A stretch of DNA of 64,000 bases from Streptomyces sp. V3I7. Lineage in GTDB: Bacteria > Actinomycetota > Actinomycetes > Streptomycetales > Streptomycetaceae. The notes beneath the pieces are model-generated. The model was not told the DNA's origin. It ran no database searches and saw nothing but the letters and a program-made list of their open reading frames with translations. A program made the position numbers and the translations under genes. The stretch spans positions 4,753,001 to 4,817,000 of the forward strand of contig NZ_JAUSZK010000001.1 of assembly GCF_030817495.1 (NCBI RefSeq), written 5' to 3'. This document shows, one piece after another, positions 19,823-27,920 of the stretch. Numbering within the stretch: position 1 is the stretch's first letter; each line of letters opens with the position of its first letter.

Positions 19823-21040
19823 CTAGAGCCGCGCCCCCTTCAACGCCATGTGCAGCAGCAGACGGTCCTCGCCGTCGTCCAGGTCCAGGCCGGTGAGGTG
19901 TTCGACGCGGGACAGGCGGTAGTAGAGGGTCTGGCGGTGGATGCCCAGGGCGGCGGCGGCGCGGCCGGCCTGGCCGGCGTGGTCGAGGTAGGTCTCGGCG
20001 GTGCGGGCCAGTTCGTGGTGGGCCGTGGTCAGCAGGGGCGCGACCACGGGATCGAGGGCGGCCTCCGGGGGCAGGGCGGTCAGCAGGCGGTAGGGGCCGA
20101 TGCGGGCCCACTCGGCGATCGGGCCGAGCACCGGTTCCGCCAGGACCGCGCGGGCCGTGCCGACCGCCTCCTGCCAGGAAGTCGCCAGCTCCGCAAGGCC
20201 GAGGCGCGCGGCGGCGACCCCCGCCGCGGTGAACCCGCCCTTGCCGCCCGCCCGCTCCAGGAGCCGGCCCGCCGCCGAGAGCGCGGGTGCCATCACGTCC
20301 GTCGAGCGGAGCCGCACCAGCAGCGCGAGGCACTGGGCGGTGGCACCCCAGGGGATGGTGCACAGGGCCGTCGCGCCCGGGAGGGTACGGACCGAGGGGG
20401 CGTCGTCCGGGTCGGCCGAGGGCCAGGGGGCCACGCAGATCACCGTGTGGGGGCCGTCCGCCCGGACGCCGAGAGCCGTACGGAGCTCCGCCACCGCCAT
20501 GTCGCGCTGCCAGCCCCGCTCGGAGGTCAGCACCGCGCGCAGCTCCCGCGTGAGGTCGGCGCCGGCCTGCGCCTCGTCGGCGAGGAGCGCGCCGATGCGG
20601 GCGGCGACCGCCATGGCCGCGGTCAGCTGCTCGTCGCTCGGGCCCGGATCGCCGTCCAGGAGCCAGACGTAACCGAGGACGACACCCCGATGGCGTACCG
20701 GCAGGCAGATCCGTCCGCGCAGGACCCCCGCCGCCGGGGTGGGCGGGATGCGCACCGGCTGGGTGGCCCGCGTGATGCCGAAGCCCTCGAACCACGTCCG
20801 GACGGCCGCCGTGGAGCGCCGGGTCAGGATCGAGCGGGCGCGCACCGGGTCCAGCGCCGAGGTGTCCAGCTCGTCCTCGCTGTCGTACGTGCCGAAGGCG
20901 ATCAGCTCGAAGTCGCGGTTCTCCAGGGTCGCGGGCGCGCCCAGCAGCTCCGAGATCTCGTCCACGAGCTCCTGGTAGTCACCCTTGTAAACGGCCGTCA
21001 CGCGGGCATTCTGTCGCATTTCCCAGCCGTCTTCATACAT
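19823..21040 (-). CDS. PucR/CdaR-family transcriptional regulator
   Basis: A 405-residue regulator. The C-terminal PucR-type helix-turn-helix is clear: [39 protein letters not shown]. Upstream of it is a GGDEF-like CdaR central region without a cyclase motif, and the N-terminus ([27 protein letters not shown]) looks like a GAF/sensor fold. It is divergent from proline dehydrogenase with a 142-base gap, and such regulators usually control the adjacent catabolic operon. A role as activator of proline catabolism is therefore likely but inferred. The start could be 21040 or the internal ATG at 21019. Confidence 0.85.
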   Translation of the reverse strand: MYEDGWEMRQNARVTAVYKGDYQELVDEISELLGAPATLENRDFELIAFGTYDSEDELDTSALDPVRARSILTRRSTAAVRTWFEGFGITRATQPVRIPPTPAAGVLRGRICLPVRHRGVVLGYVWLLDGDPGPSDEQLTAAMAVAARIGALLADEAQAGADLTRELRAVLTSERGWQRDMAVAELRTALGVRADGPHTVICVAPWPSADPDDAPSVRTLPGATALCTIPWGATAQCLALLVRLRSTDVMAPALSAAGRLLERAGGKGGFTAAGVAAARLGLAELATSWQEAVGTARAVLAEPVLGPIAEWARIGPYRLLTALPPEAALDPVVAPLLTTAHHELARTAETYLDHAGQAGRAAAALGIHRQTLYYRLSRVEHLTGLDLDDGEDRLLLHMALKGARL

Positions 21041-21182
21041 CTGTCTGAGATCCGGTGAACGGATGCGTGACAGCTGTCGATGGCAGACGATCGGAGTGAT
21101 CCTTAGGTTTCACGGTGGTTCTCCGTGCCGTGGCCGAATCGTCGGTTCGCGGCCTTCTGGTGCTTTGTTCTGGAGGTGCCCC

Positions 21183-22163
21183 GTGCTGGGTCCCGTGATT
21201 CTCGCCGCGTCGCGCAGCGACCGGATGCGACGCCTGATCTCGGCGGCCCCGGTGACCAAGCAGGTCGTTGACCGCTTCATCCCCGGCGAGACCGTCGACG
21301 ACATCGTCCCCATCATCAAGGAGCTCACGGCCAAGGGCCTGGAGCTGACCATGGACGTCGTCGGCGAGGACATCACGACCCCCGAGCAGGCCGCCGCCGC
21401 CCGGGACGCCTACCTGGCGCTCGTCGAGCACCTCCAGGCGCTGGACCTCGGTCCCCAGGTCGAGATGTCCGTCAAGCTGTCCATGTTCGGACAGTCCCTC
21501 CCGTCGCCCACCACCGCCCTTGCCGGAGGGCCCTCCGGGCCCGCCCCTGTATTTCCAGGCGGTCACGAGCTCGCGCTCGCCAACGTCCGCCCGGTCGTCG
21601 AGGCCGCCGCCGCGATCGGTACGACCGTCACGCTGGACGCCGAGGACCACACCACCCTCGACTCGATGTTCGCCATCCACGAGGAGCTGCGGAAGGACTT
21701 CCCGCAGACCGGCTGCGTCATCCAGGCCTACCTCTTCCGCACCGAGGCCGACGCCCGCCGCCTCGCCGCGAGCGGCAGCCGCGTACGGCTCGTCAAGGGC
21801 GCCTACAAGGAGCCCGCCGAGGTCGCGTACCAGCAGAAGCACGAGATCGACAAGGCGTACGTCCGCATCCTGAGGACTCTGATGGAGGGGGAGGGGTATC
21901 CGATGATCGGGTCCCACGACCCGCGTCTCATCTCCATCGCACAGGAGCTCGCCCGGCGTGCGGGGCGCAAGCTGGACGAGTACGAGTTCCAGATGCTCTA
22001 CGGGATCCGGAGCGACGAGCACCTGCGGCTCGCCGCCGAGGGACACCGCATGCGCGTCTACACCGCGTACGGCACCGACTGGTACGGCTACTTCATGCGC
22101 CGCCTCGCGGAGAAGCCGGCCAACCTGCGCTTCTTCGTGCGCAGCATGGTCACCACGGGCTGA
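21183..22163 (+). CDS. Proline dehydrogenase with internal repeat-derived insertion
   Basis: A 326-residue FAD enzyme (PutA PRODH barrel, monofunctional) that oxidises L-proline to delta-1-pyrroline-5-carboxylate at the membrane. Typical motifs: LTMDVVGEDITTPEQA, TLDAEDHTTLDSMF, RLVKGAYKEPAEVAYQ, GSHDPRLI and EFQMLYGIR, with the C-terminal FVRSM. The GTG at 21183 follows GGAGGTG. The protein is about 18 residues longer than the S. coelicolor counterpart as I remember it, and the excess matches a GC-rich segment (residues ~104-124, SLPSPTTALAGGPSGPAPVF) between GQ and GGHEL. The product passes to the P5C dehydrogenase encoded 55 bases downstream. Confidence 0.93.
   Translation: MLGPVILAASRSDRMRRLISAAPVTKQVVDRFIPGETVDDIVPIIKELTAKGLELTMDVVGEDITTPEQAAAARDAYLALVEHLQALDLGPQVEMSVKLSMFGQSLPSPTTALAGGPSGPAPVFPGGHELALANVRPVVEAAAAIGTTVTLDAEDHTTLDSMFAIHEELRKDFPQTGCVIQAYLFRTEADARRLAASGSRVRLVKGAYKEPAEVAYQQKHEIDKAYVRILRTLMEGEGYPMIGSHDPRLISIAQELARRAGRKLDEYEFQMLYGIRSDEHLRLAAEGHRMRVYTAYGTDWYGYFMRRLAEKPANLRFFVRSMVTTG
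21523..21538 (+). repeat. 16-bp palindrome at the centre of the proline dehydrogenase insertion
   Basis: CCGGAGGGCCCTCCGG is a perfect palindrome. It lies in a C/G-rich segment (about 21495-21560) that has no counterpart in the conserved PRODH barrel, where GQ should join directly to GGHELALANVRP. It looks like a small inserted repeat element that preserved the reading frame. Confidence 0.6.
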
Positions 22164-22218
22164 ACCCCGAACACCCGCTCAAGAAGCACCCGCTCAAGAA
22201 AAAGGAGCCAAGGATCTC

Positions 22219-23850
22219 ATGGACGCTGTGACCCAGGTCCCCACCCCCGTCAACGAGCCGGTGCACGGCTACGCCCCCGGCTCGCCCGAGCGTGCCCGTC
22301 TCGAGGTCAAGCTCAAGGAGCTGGCCGAGAACCCGGTCGACCTGCCGATGACCATCGGCGGGGAGAAGCGGATGGGCGGCGGCGAGGCCTTCCAGGTCGT
22401 CCAGCCGCACAACCACAAGGCCGTCATCGGCACGCTGCGCAACGCCACCCAGCAGGACGCGCAGGACGCCATCGACGCGGCCCTCGCCGCCGCGCCCGCC
22501 TGGCGCGCGATGTCCTTCGACGACCGCGCGGCGATCATCCTGCGCGCCGCCGAGCTGCTGGCCGGCCCCTGGCGCGAGACGCTGGCCGCCTCCACCATGC
22601 TGGGCCAGTCGAAGACCGCGCAGCAGGCCGAGATCGACACCCCCTGCGAGCTCGTCGACTTCTGGCGCTTCAACGTCAAGTACGCGCGAGACCTGCTCGC
22701 CGAGCAGCCGCCGGCGAACTCCCCGGGTGTGTGGAACCGTCTGGACCACCGCCCGCTGGAAGGCTTCGTCTACGCGATCACGCCGTTCAACTTCACGGCC
22801 ATCGCGGGCAACCTGCCCACCGCGCCCGCCCTCATGGGCAACGTCGTCGTCTGGAAGCCGTCCCCGACGCAGACCCACGCCGCCGTGCTGCTGATGCAGC
22901 TCCTTGAGGAGGCCGGGCTGCCCAAGGGCGTCATCAACCTGGTGACGGGCGACGGCATCGCCGTCTCCGAGGTGGCCCTCGAACACCCGATGCTGGCGGG
23001 CATCCACTTCACCGGCTCGACCAAGACCTTCCAGCACCTGTGGAAGACGGTCGGCAACAACATCGAGAAGTACCGCTCCTACCCGCGCATCGTCGGCGAG
23101 ACGGGCGGCAAGGACTTCGTCGTCGCCCACCCGAGCGCCGACCGCGCCGTGCTGAAGACCGCGCTGACCCGCGGCTCCTTCGAGTTCCAGGGCCAGAAGT
23201 GCTCCGCGTCCTCGCGCGCCTACATCCCGGCCTCCATCTGGAACTCCGGTTTCAAGGAGGAGTTCGCGGCCGAGGTCGACGGCATCGCGATGGGTGACGT
23301 CACCGACCTGACGAACTTCATCGGCGCCGTCATCGACGAGCGCGCCTTCGCCAAGAACAAGGCCGCGATCGACCGCGCGAAGTCCGACCCGAGCTGCACG
23401 ATCGTCGCCGGCGGCACGTACGACGACTCGGTCGGCTACTTCGTCCGCCCGACCGTCATCGAGTGCGCCGACGCGGAGAACGAGGTCTTCACGACCGAGT
23501 ACTTCGGCCCGATCCTCGCCGTGCACGTCTACGAGGACGACAAGTACGACGAGATGCTGAAGCAGATGGAGTCCGTCTCGGCGTACGCGCTGACCGGCGC
23601 CGTCATCGCCAACGACCGCGACGCCGCCGCGCACACGATGGACAAGCTCCGCTACGCGGCCGGCAACTTCTACATCAACGACAAGTCGACCGGCGCCGTC
23701 GTCGGCCAGCAGCCCTTCGGCGGCGGCCGTGCCTCCGGCACCAACGACAAGGCCGGCGCCCCGCAGAACCTGATGCGCTGGACCCTGACCCGCGCCATCA
23801 AGGAGACGCTGGTCCCGCCGACCGAGTACGGCTACCCCCACATGGGCTGA
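22219..23850 (+). CDS. pruA: L-glutamate gamma-semialdehyde (P5C) dehydrogenase
   Basis: A 543-residue NAD-dependent aldehyde dehydrogenase that converts P5C/glutamate semialdehyde to glutamate, completing proline catabolism. Catalytic Cys is in EFQGQKCSASSRAY (about residue 328) and the general-base Glu in VGETGGKDF (about 294). ITPFNFTAIAGNLPTAPALMGN and the C-terminal QQPFGGGRASGTNDKAG are diagnostic of the P5CDH group rather than general ALDHs. The ATG at 22219 follows AAAAAGGAGCC. It forms an operon with the upstream proline dehydrogenase; the pair appears controlled by the divergent PucR-type gene. Confidence 0.96.
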   Translation: MDAVTQVPTPVNEPVHGYAPGSPERARLEVKLKELAENPVDLPMTIGGEKRMGGGEAFQVVQPHNHKAVIGTLRNATQQDAQDAIDAALAAAPAWRAMSFDDRAAIILRAAELLAGPWRETLAASTMLGQSKTAQQAEIDTPCELVDFWRFNVKYARDLLAEQPPANSPGVWNRLDHRPLEGFVYAITPFNFTAIAGNLPTAPALMGNVVVWKPSPTQTHAAVLLMQLLEEAGLPKGVINLVTGDGIAVSEVALEHPMLAGIHFTGSTKTFQHLWKTVGNNIEKYRSYPRIVGETGGKDFVVAHPSADRAVLKTALTRGSFEFQGQKCSASSRAYIPASIWNSGFKEEFAAEVDGIAMGDVTDLTNFIGAVIDERAFAKNKAAIDRAKSDPSCTIVAGGTYDDSVGYFVRPTVIECADAENEVFTTEYFGPILAVHVYEDDKYDEMLKQMESVSAYALTGAVIANDRDAAAHTMDKLRYAAGNFYINDKSTGAVVGQQPFGGGRASGTNDKAGAPQNLMRWTLTRAIKETLVPPTEYGYPHMG

Positions 23851-23860
23851 CCCGCCCGCT

Positions 23861-23904
23861 GAAAGGGGTGCCGCCGGGCCCGTGAGTCCGGCGGCACCCC
23901 TTTC
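23861..23904 (+). terminator. Bidirectional terminator, 17-bp perfect stem
   Basis: GAAAGGGGTGCCGCCGG (23861-23877) and its exact complement at 23888-23904 enclose a 10-base loop. The hairpin fills the 60-base gap between the convergent P5C dehydrogenase and quinone oxidoreductase genes. The outer AAAG/CTTT gives a short T-run on both strands. Confidence 0.9.
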
Positions 23905-23910
23905 ACGTGT

Positions 23911-24888
23911 TCAGTCGGCGATGCGCAGGAGCAGCTTGCCGGTGGAGGTGCGTCCGCCCATGAGCGCGTGCGCGGCGGCCGCCTCCGACAGCGGGAACTC
24001 GGCGGTGACGGGCAGGGTGAGCGTGCCGTCGGTGACGGTCCGCAAGGCGCGCTCGACCAGCGAGCGCACCGCGCCGGGGTCGGCCGCGGCGAGGGCCAGG
24101 ATGGAGAAGCCCGCGACGGACCGGCCGTGCGCGCGCAGTTCGGCCTGTCCGACCTGCCAGGGCTCCGCCCCGCTCGCGTTGCCGTAGGACACCAGGCGCC
24201 CGTAGACGGCCAGCGCGTCGAGGCCGCGTCGGAGGGTGTCGCCGCCCTCGGGGTCCAGGACCAGGTCGACGCCCCGGCCGCCGGTGGCGCGGCGGACGTC
24301 CTCGGTGAAGGCGCCGGCCGTGAACACCTCGTCGTAGCCGTACTTCAGGGCGTGCGCGGCCTTCGCCGGCGACGAGACGACGCCGTACACCGCGCCCGCG
24401 CCCGCCGCCCGGGCCAGCTGCCCGACCGCCGTGCCGATCCCGCCCGCGGCCGCGTGGACGAGTACGCTCTCCCCGGCCCGCAGCCGGCCCACCTCGTTGA
24501 CCAGGGCGTACGCGGTCGGTACCACCGTGGGCAGCGCGGCCGCGGTGCGCAGGTCCAGGCCTTCGGGCACCGGGAAGACGGTGGCGGCCCCGGCCCGCAC
24601 CACCTCCGCGTAGCCACCGTCGCCGATCAGCGCGACGACCTCCTGCCCCGGACGCAGGCCCTCCACCCCGGTTCCGATGGCCCTGATCCGGCCGGAGACC
24701 TCGAGTCCCGGAACGAAGGGGAGCGACTCCACCCGGTATCCCTCGGCACGCGCCTTGAGGTCCGCGAAGTTCACTCCCGCGTAGACGGCGTCGACGGTCA
24801 CCTCACCCGGCCCCGGCTCGGGCACCTCGGTCTCCACGACCCTCAGCACCTCGGGGGCGCCGTACTCCTCGAACTCGACTGCACGCAT
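23911..24888 (-). CDS. Zinc-independent quinone oxidoreductase (MDR superfamily)
   Basis: A 325-residue medium-chain dehydrogenase/reductase of the quinone oxidoreductase type. The N-terminal MRAVEFEEYGAPEVLRVVE and the GroES-like domain lack the structural-zinc cysteines. The Rossmann domain has VHAAAGGIGTAVGQLARAAGAG. Likely an NADPH-dependent reductase of quinones or enones. The start at 24888 is chosen over 24933 because it begins the canonical first strand. It is divergent from an ArsR-family gene, with palindromic sequence in between; the pair looks like a redox- or electrophile-responsive unit, but the inducer is unknown. Confidence 0.9.
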   Translation of the reverse strand: MRAVEFEEYGAPEVLRVVETEVPEPGPGEVTVDAVYAGVNFADLKARAEGYRVESLPFVPGLEVSGRIRAIGTGVEGLRPGQEVVALIGDGGYAEVVRAGAATVFPVPEGLDLRTAAALPTVVPTAYALVNEVGRLRAGESVLVHAAAGGIGTAVGQLARAAGAGAVYGVVSSPAKAAHALKYGYDEVFTAGAFTEDVRRATGGRGVDLVLDPEGGDTLRRGLDALAVYGRLVSYGNASGAEPWQVGQAELRAHGRSVAGFSILALAAADPGAVRSLVERALRTVTDGTLTLPVTAEFPLSEAAAAHALMGGRTSTGKLLLRIAD

Positions 24889-24936
24889 CGGCGGAACGCA
24901 CCCTTCGATCGACCCGTTCAGGAACCGGCTCACGAA

Positions 24937-24966
24937 TGTTCAACGGAAAGCGAACACTCGGAGTGT
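24937..24966. promoter_or_regulatory. Candidate operator between quinone oxidoreductase and ArsR genes
   Basis: The 115-base divergent region holds TGTTC-N10-GAACA (24937-24956) overlapping a perfect 13-base palindrome ACACTCGGAGTGT (24954-24966), and a further GAACACTC copy at about 24979-24986. A TAAGAT -10-like element follows at 24966-24971. This is the expected place and form for an ArsR-family dimer site controlling both genes. Confidence 0.6.
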
Positions 24967-25003
24967 AAGATGACCGTCGAACACTCAGCAAGAGGCGGAT
25001 CGC

Positions 25004-25363
25004 ATGTCAGACCAGACAGGGGGCGGCAGCCACCGCGCCGCGCCGATGCACACGGACCCCGAGGACGTCCCCCTCCTCACGGCCCTGTCCGCGCTCGCCG
25101 ACCCCGTACGCATCCAGCTCGTCCGCGAGCTGGCGGCCTCCGACGACTGGACCCGTAACTGCGGCAGCTTCGACGTGCCCGTGGGCAAGGCCGCGCTCAG
25201 CCACCACTTCACCGTCCTGCGCGGCGCGGGTCTGGTGGAGCAGCGCGACCGGGGTCCGAGGCGCGTCAACCGGCTGCGCCGCGAGGAGTTCGACGCGCGG
25301 TTCCCCGGGCTGCTCGCCCTGCTGCTCCGGGCCGACGACGGGCGGGAGGAGCCGGGGCCCTGA
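25004..25363 (+). CDS. ArsR-family helix-turn-helix regulator
   Basis: A 119-residue winged-helix repressor. The HTH reads LTALSALADPVRIQLVRELAAS...GKAALSHHFTVLRGAGLVEQRDRGPRRVNRLRREEFDARFPG, the ArsR layout with helix 3 LSHHFTVLRGAGL. The N-terminus contains two histidines (HRAAPMHT), and one cysteine (NCGSFD) lies before the recognition helix; there is no CxC metal site, so a redox or ligand signal is more likely than metal. The ATG at 25004 is preceded by AAGAGGCGGAT. It probably regulates the divergent quinone oxidoreductase. Confidence 0.88.
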   Translation: MSDQTGGGSHRAAPMHTDPEDVPLLTALSALADPVRIQLVRELAASDDWTRNCGSFDVPVGKAALSHHFTVLRGAGLVEQRDRGPRRVNRLRREEFDARFPGLLALLLRADDGREEPGP

Positions 25364-25522
25364 CGGCCGAAGCGCTCGTGGGGCGCCGCCCACCGACGGC
25401 TCGATCGGCGCGCGCCGTCACCCCCCGGTGGCCCTGGTCGAGCCCGGCAAGCCCGACGTCACCGTGGCCGAACCGGTGACGCTCCCCGCCAGGCGCGGCG
25501 GCCTGTAGGCCACACCTCTGCT

Positions 25523-25548
25523 GGACCCCACGGCCTGCCGTGGGGTCC
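25523..25548 (+). terminator. Hairpin upstream of the alpha/beta hydrolase
   Basis: GGACCCCACGG (25523-25533) and CCGTGGGGTCC (25538-25548) form a perfect 11-bp stem with loop CCTG, followed by TTCCCC. It is probably the terminator of the ArsR-family transcript. The 215-base gap around it otherwise holds only a short gene-like remnant frame (about 25404-25508). Confidence 0.75.
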
Positions 25549-25578
25549 TTCCCCTGTCCGGCCGGGCAGACTGCCCTC

Positions 25579-26391
25579 ATGGCCGACGTGGTGACGGTGA
25601 CGTCCGACGACGGTGCGCGTCTGTGGGCGGCGCGCTCGGGGCCGCCCGGGGCGCCGCTCGTGCTGTGCCACGGCGGGCCCGGGCTGTGGGACATGTTCAC
25701 GGACGTGGCCGCGCTGCTGCCGATTCCGGTCGTCCGCTGGGACCAGCGCGGCTGCGGGCGGTCGGAGAGGTGCGCGGGGCCCTGGACGATCGAGCGGTCC
25801 GTCGCCGATCTCGACGCCGTTCGACAGCACTTCGGGCTGGAGCGGATGACCCTGCTCGGCCACTCCTGGGGCGCGTACCTGGCGCTGCGCTACGCGCTGG
25901 CGCGTCCGGACCGGGTGAGCACGCTGGTGTACGTGTCCGGCACGGGGATCGGCCCCGACGCCGACTGGTACCCCGCCTTCGTGGAGAACCTCCGTGCCCG
26001 GCTCGGCGATCACCCGGGGTCCCCGGGCGGTGAGCGGGAGCGTGCGGTGGTGCGGTGGTCCGCCGAGTTCGAGGACCGGGAGCGGGCCCTCGATCATGCC
26101 GGGCGGATGGCCGATCCGTGGTTCGGGATCAACTGCCCGTGCCACCATGCGCTGGACGCGGAGCGCGGGCGCGCCTGCGGCGGCCCCGAGCTGCACGCCG
26201 CCTGCCGCGGCCTCCCCGTCCCCGTGCTGATCGTCGACGGCGGCCGGGACCTGCGCCCGCGCACCGCCGTCGACTCCCTGGAGCGCGCGCTGCCCCACGT
26301 ACGCCGGGTGGTCCTGCCGGAGGCCGGGCATCTGCCGTGGGCCGAGGACCCGGACGGCTTCCGCGAGGCCGTGGCGGCGGCGGTGCGATGA
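25579..26391 (+). CDS. Alpha/beta hydrolase (proline iminopeptidase-like)
   Basis: A 270-residue alpha/beta hydrolase. The oxyanion motif HGGPG, nucleophile elbow GHSWGAYLAL, acid in VDGGRDLRPRTAVD and His in PEAGHLPWAED form a complete catalytic triad. The HGGPG plus DQRGCGRS combination resembles proline iminopeptidases and related hydrolases. The cap is short and holds paired cysteines (INCPCHHA, RACGG), which is unusual and may bind metal or form a disulphide. The ATG at 25579 lies just after the upstream terminator. The substrate is not known. Confidence 0.88.
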   Translation: MADVVTVTSDDGARLWAARSGPPGAPLVLCHGGPGLWDMFTDVAALLPIPVVRWDQRGCGRSERCAGPWTIERSVADLDAVRQHFGLERMTLLGHSWGAYLALRYALARPDRVSTLVYVSGTGIGPDADWYPAFVENLRARLGDHPGSPGGERERAVVRWSAEFEDRERALDHAGRMADPWFGINCPCHHALDAERGRACGGPELHAACRGLPVPVLIVDGGRDLRPRTAVDSLERALPHVRRVVLPEAGHLPWAEDPDGFREAVAAAVR

Positions 26392-26508
26392 GCCGCCGCG
26401 GCTCGCCGAGCCGGGTGTGATGCCGGTGCTGATGCTGCGACCGCACAGGGTTCGCCGTATGGCGGGGGCTTCCCGAGAACCACCCCGCGACCGTACGCGG
26501 TCACAGTC

Positions 26509-26715
26509 CTAGCCGGGCATCTCCGTCCGCTCCCACCACTCGTAGACGGGCAGCCGGCCCGCGGCCGTGTCCGCGTGCCGTGAGGTCGGCCGGAAGTGTT
26601 CGTAGCCGTTCCGGAGCTCGATCTTCACGTCGTTCTGCGGGGGCGGCATCGGGACGATTCGTTCCGGCAGATCGTTCGGGCCGCCCTCGAGCAGCACTTT
26701 GGCCGTGTCGTTCAT
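26509..26715 (-). CDS. DUF5988-family small protein
   Basis: A 68-residue protein: a start MNDTAKVLLEGGPNDLPERI, a Pro-rich turn, a strand DVKIELRNGYEHFRPTSR and an end GRLPVYEWWERTEMPG. I recognise this as the DUF5988 family, a set of small Streptomyces proteins of unknown function often seen near secondary-metabolite genes. The ATG at 26715 has GGCGGGGGAACC upstream. No biosynthetic genes are adjacent here; the nearest upstream gene on the same strand, 74 bases away, encodes an MDR oxidoreductase, so the two may share a transcript. Confidence 0.82.
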   Translation of the reverse strand: MNDTAKVLLEGGPNDLPERIVPMPPPQNDVKIELRNGYEHFRPTSRHADTAAGRLPVYEWWERTEMPG

Positions 26716-26789
26716 GACGTCACGGTTCCCCCGCCGCGGTCCGACGTCGCGCGCGGAGGTGAGGATCAGCCGGGTGGGCGATCCGCCGG

Positions 26790-27818
26790 TCAGGCCGCCC
26801 GCACCAGGGTCTTCCCCGTATTGCCGCCGCGCAGCATCAGCAGGAACGCCTCCACGATCCGTTCGAAGCCGTCCACCACCGTCTCGTCGGACACCAGCGT
26901 CCCGCTCAGCAGATGCGGTACGGCGAACTCGTACAACTCCTCCTGCACGTCCCGGTAGTCGCGCACCAGGAAGCCCTCGATGCGCAGGCTCTTCTCCACC
27001 ACGTCGGCGTGGTCGAACAGAACGGGCGGGGCGGACGGGGTGTTGTACTGGGCGATCGTGCCGACCCGCACCACCCGCCCGCGATGACGCAACGCACCTA
27101 CCGCCGCGCCCAGTTGGTCGCCGCCCACGTTGTCCACGGCGATGTCGACGCCGTCGGGGGCGGCGGCCGCGAGGAGTTCGGCGGCCGGACCGGCGTGGTA
27201 GTCGAAGGCCACGTCGTAACCGGCTTTCTCCGTCAGGTACTTCACCTTCTCCGGCGAGCCCGCGCTGCCGATCAGGCGGCCCGCGCCCAGCAGCCGGGCG
27301 AAGCGGCCGGTCGCCGTGCCGACGCCGCCCGCCGCACCGGAGACGAACAGGTCCTCGCCCGCGCGGAGCCGGGCCACGCGGGTGAGGCCGACGTACGCGG
27401 TCAGGCCCGTACCGCCGAGGACGCCCAGGTGCGCGGACAGGGGGACGCCTTCGATCTCCGGGAGCCGCCGGGCCTCCTCGGGGTGGACGAGCGCGTGGGT
27501 GCGCCAGCCCTTGCGGTGCAGGACGACCGTGCCCTCGGGGAGGGACGCATCGCGCGAGGCGATCACGCGACCGAGGGTGCGGCCCTCCAGCGGGGCATTC
27601 AACTCGAAGTCGCCGTCCATCATTTCGCGGTGGTACGGGTCCACGGACCAGTAGAGGTTCTCGACCAGGGCCGTGCCCGCCGCCGGCTCCGGGACGCGGG
27701 ACTGCACGAAACGGAAGTGGCCGGCGGTCGGGAAGCCGGTCGGGCGGGCGGTCTGCTGCACGGTCAGCGCGGTGCCGGTCGTGCGGGACGGAGAGGGCGT
27801 CAGCGTCGTGGCGGTCAT
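26790..27818 (-). CDS. NADP-dependent MDR oxidoreductase (leukotriene B4 dehydrogenase/curcumin reductase-like)
   Basis: A 342-residue zinc-independent double-bond reductase of the PTGR/CurA subgroup. It has NLYWSVDPYHREMM, GGTGLTAYVGLTRVARLRAGEDLFVSGAAGGVG and FDYHAGPAAELLAAAAPDGVDIAVDNVGG, which are all signatures of this branch. Such enzymes reduce alpha,beta-unsaturated ketones with NADPH. It is divergent from a LysR regulator with a 102-base gap, a common arrangement in which LysR controls the oxidoreductase. The ATG at 27818 gives the usual family length. Confidence 0.9.
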   Translation of the reverse strand: MTATTLTPSPSRTTGTALTVQQTARPTGFPTAGHFRFVQSRVPEPAAGTALVENLYWSVDPYHREMMDGDFELNAPLEGRTLGRVIASRDASLPEGTVVLHRKGWRTHALVHPEEARRLPEIEGVPLSAHLGVLGGTGLTAYVGLTRVARLRAGEDLFVSGAAGGVGTATGRFARLLGAGRLIGSAGSPEKVKYLTEKAGYDVAFDYHAGPAAELLAAAAPDGVDIAVDNVGGDQLGAAVGALRHRGRVVRVGTIAQYNTPSAPPVLFDHADVVEKSLRIEGFLVRDYRDVQEELYEFAVPHLLSGTLVSDETVVDGFERIVEAFLLMLRGGNTGKTLVRAA

Positions 27819-27920
27819 GGGACGGGACCGTAGGCAGGAATGCGCGTGCCGGGCAGAGGGTTGGGCTCATGGAACGCAGCGATCCATGAAGCTCGCTCAT
27901 AGCAGCAGGTGGGAGCCCGA

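Noticed and set aside
25404..25508. Frame ending VALVEPGKPDVTVAEPVTLPARRGGL between the ArsR-family gene and hydrolase genes
   Set aside because: It looks gene-like in composition but has no start, ribosome-binding site or recognisable domain. It may be the remnant of a lost gene; I could not support it as a pseudogene.
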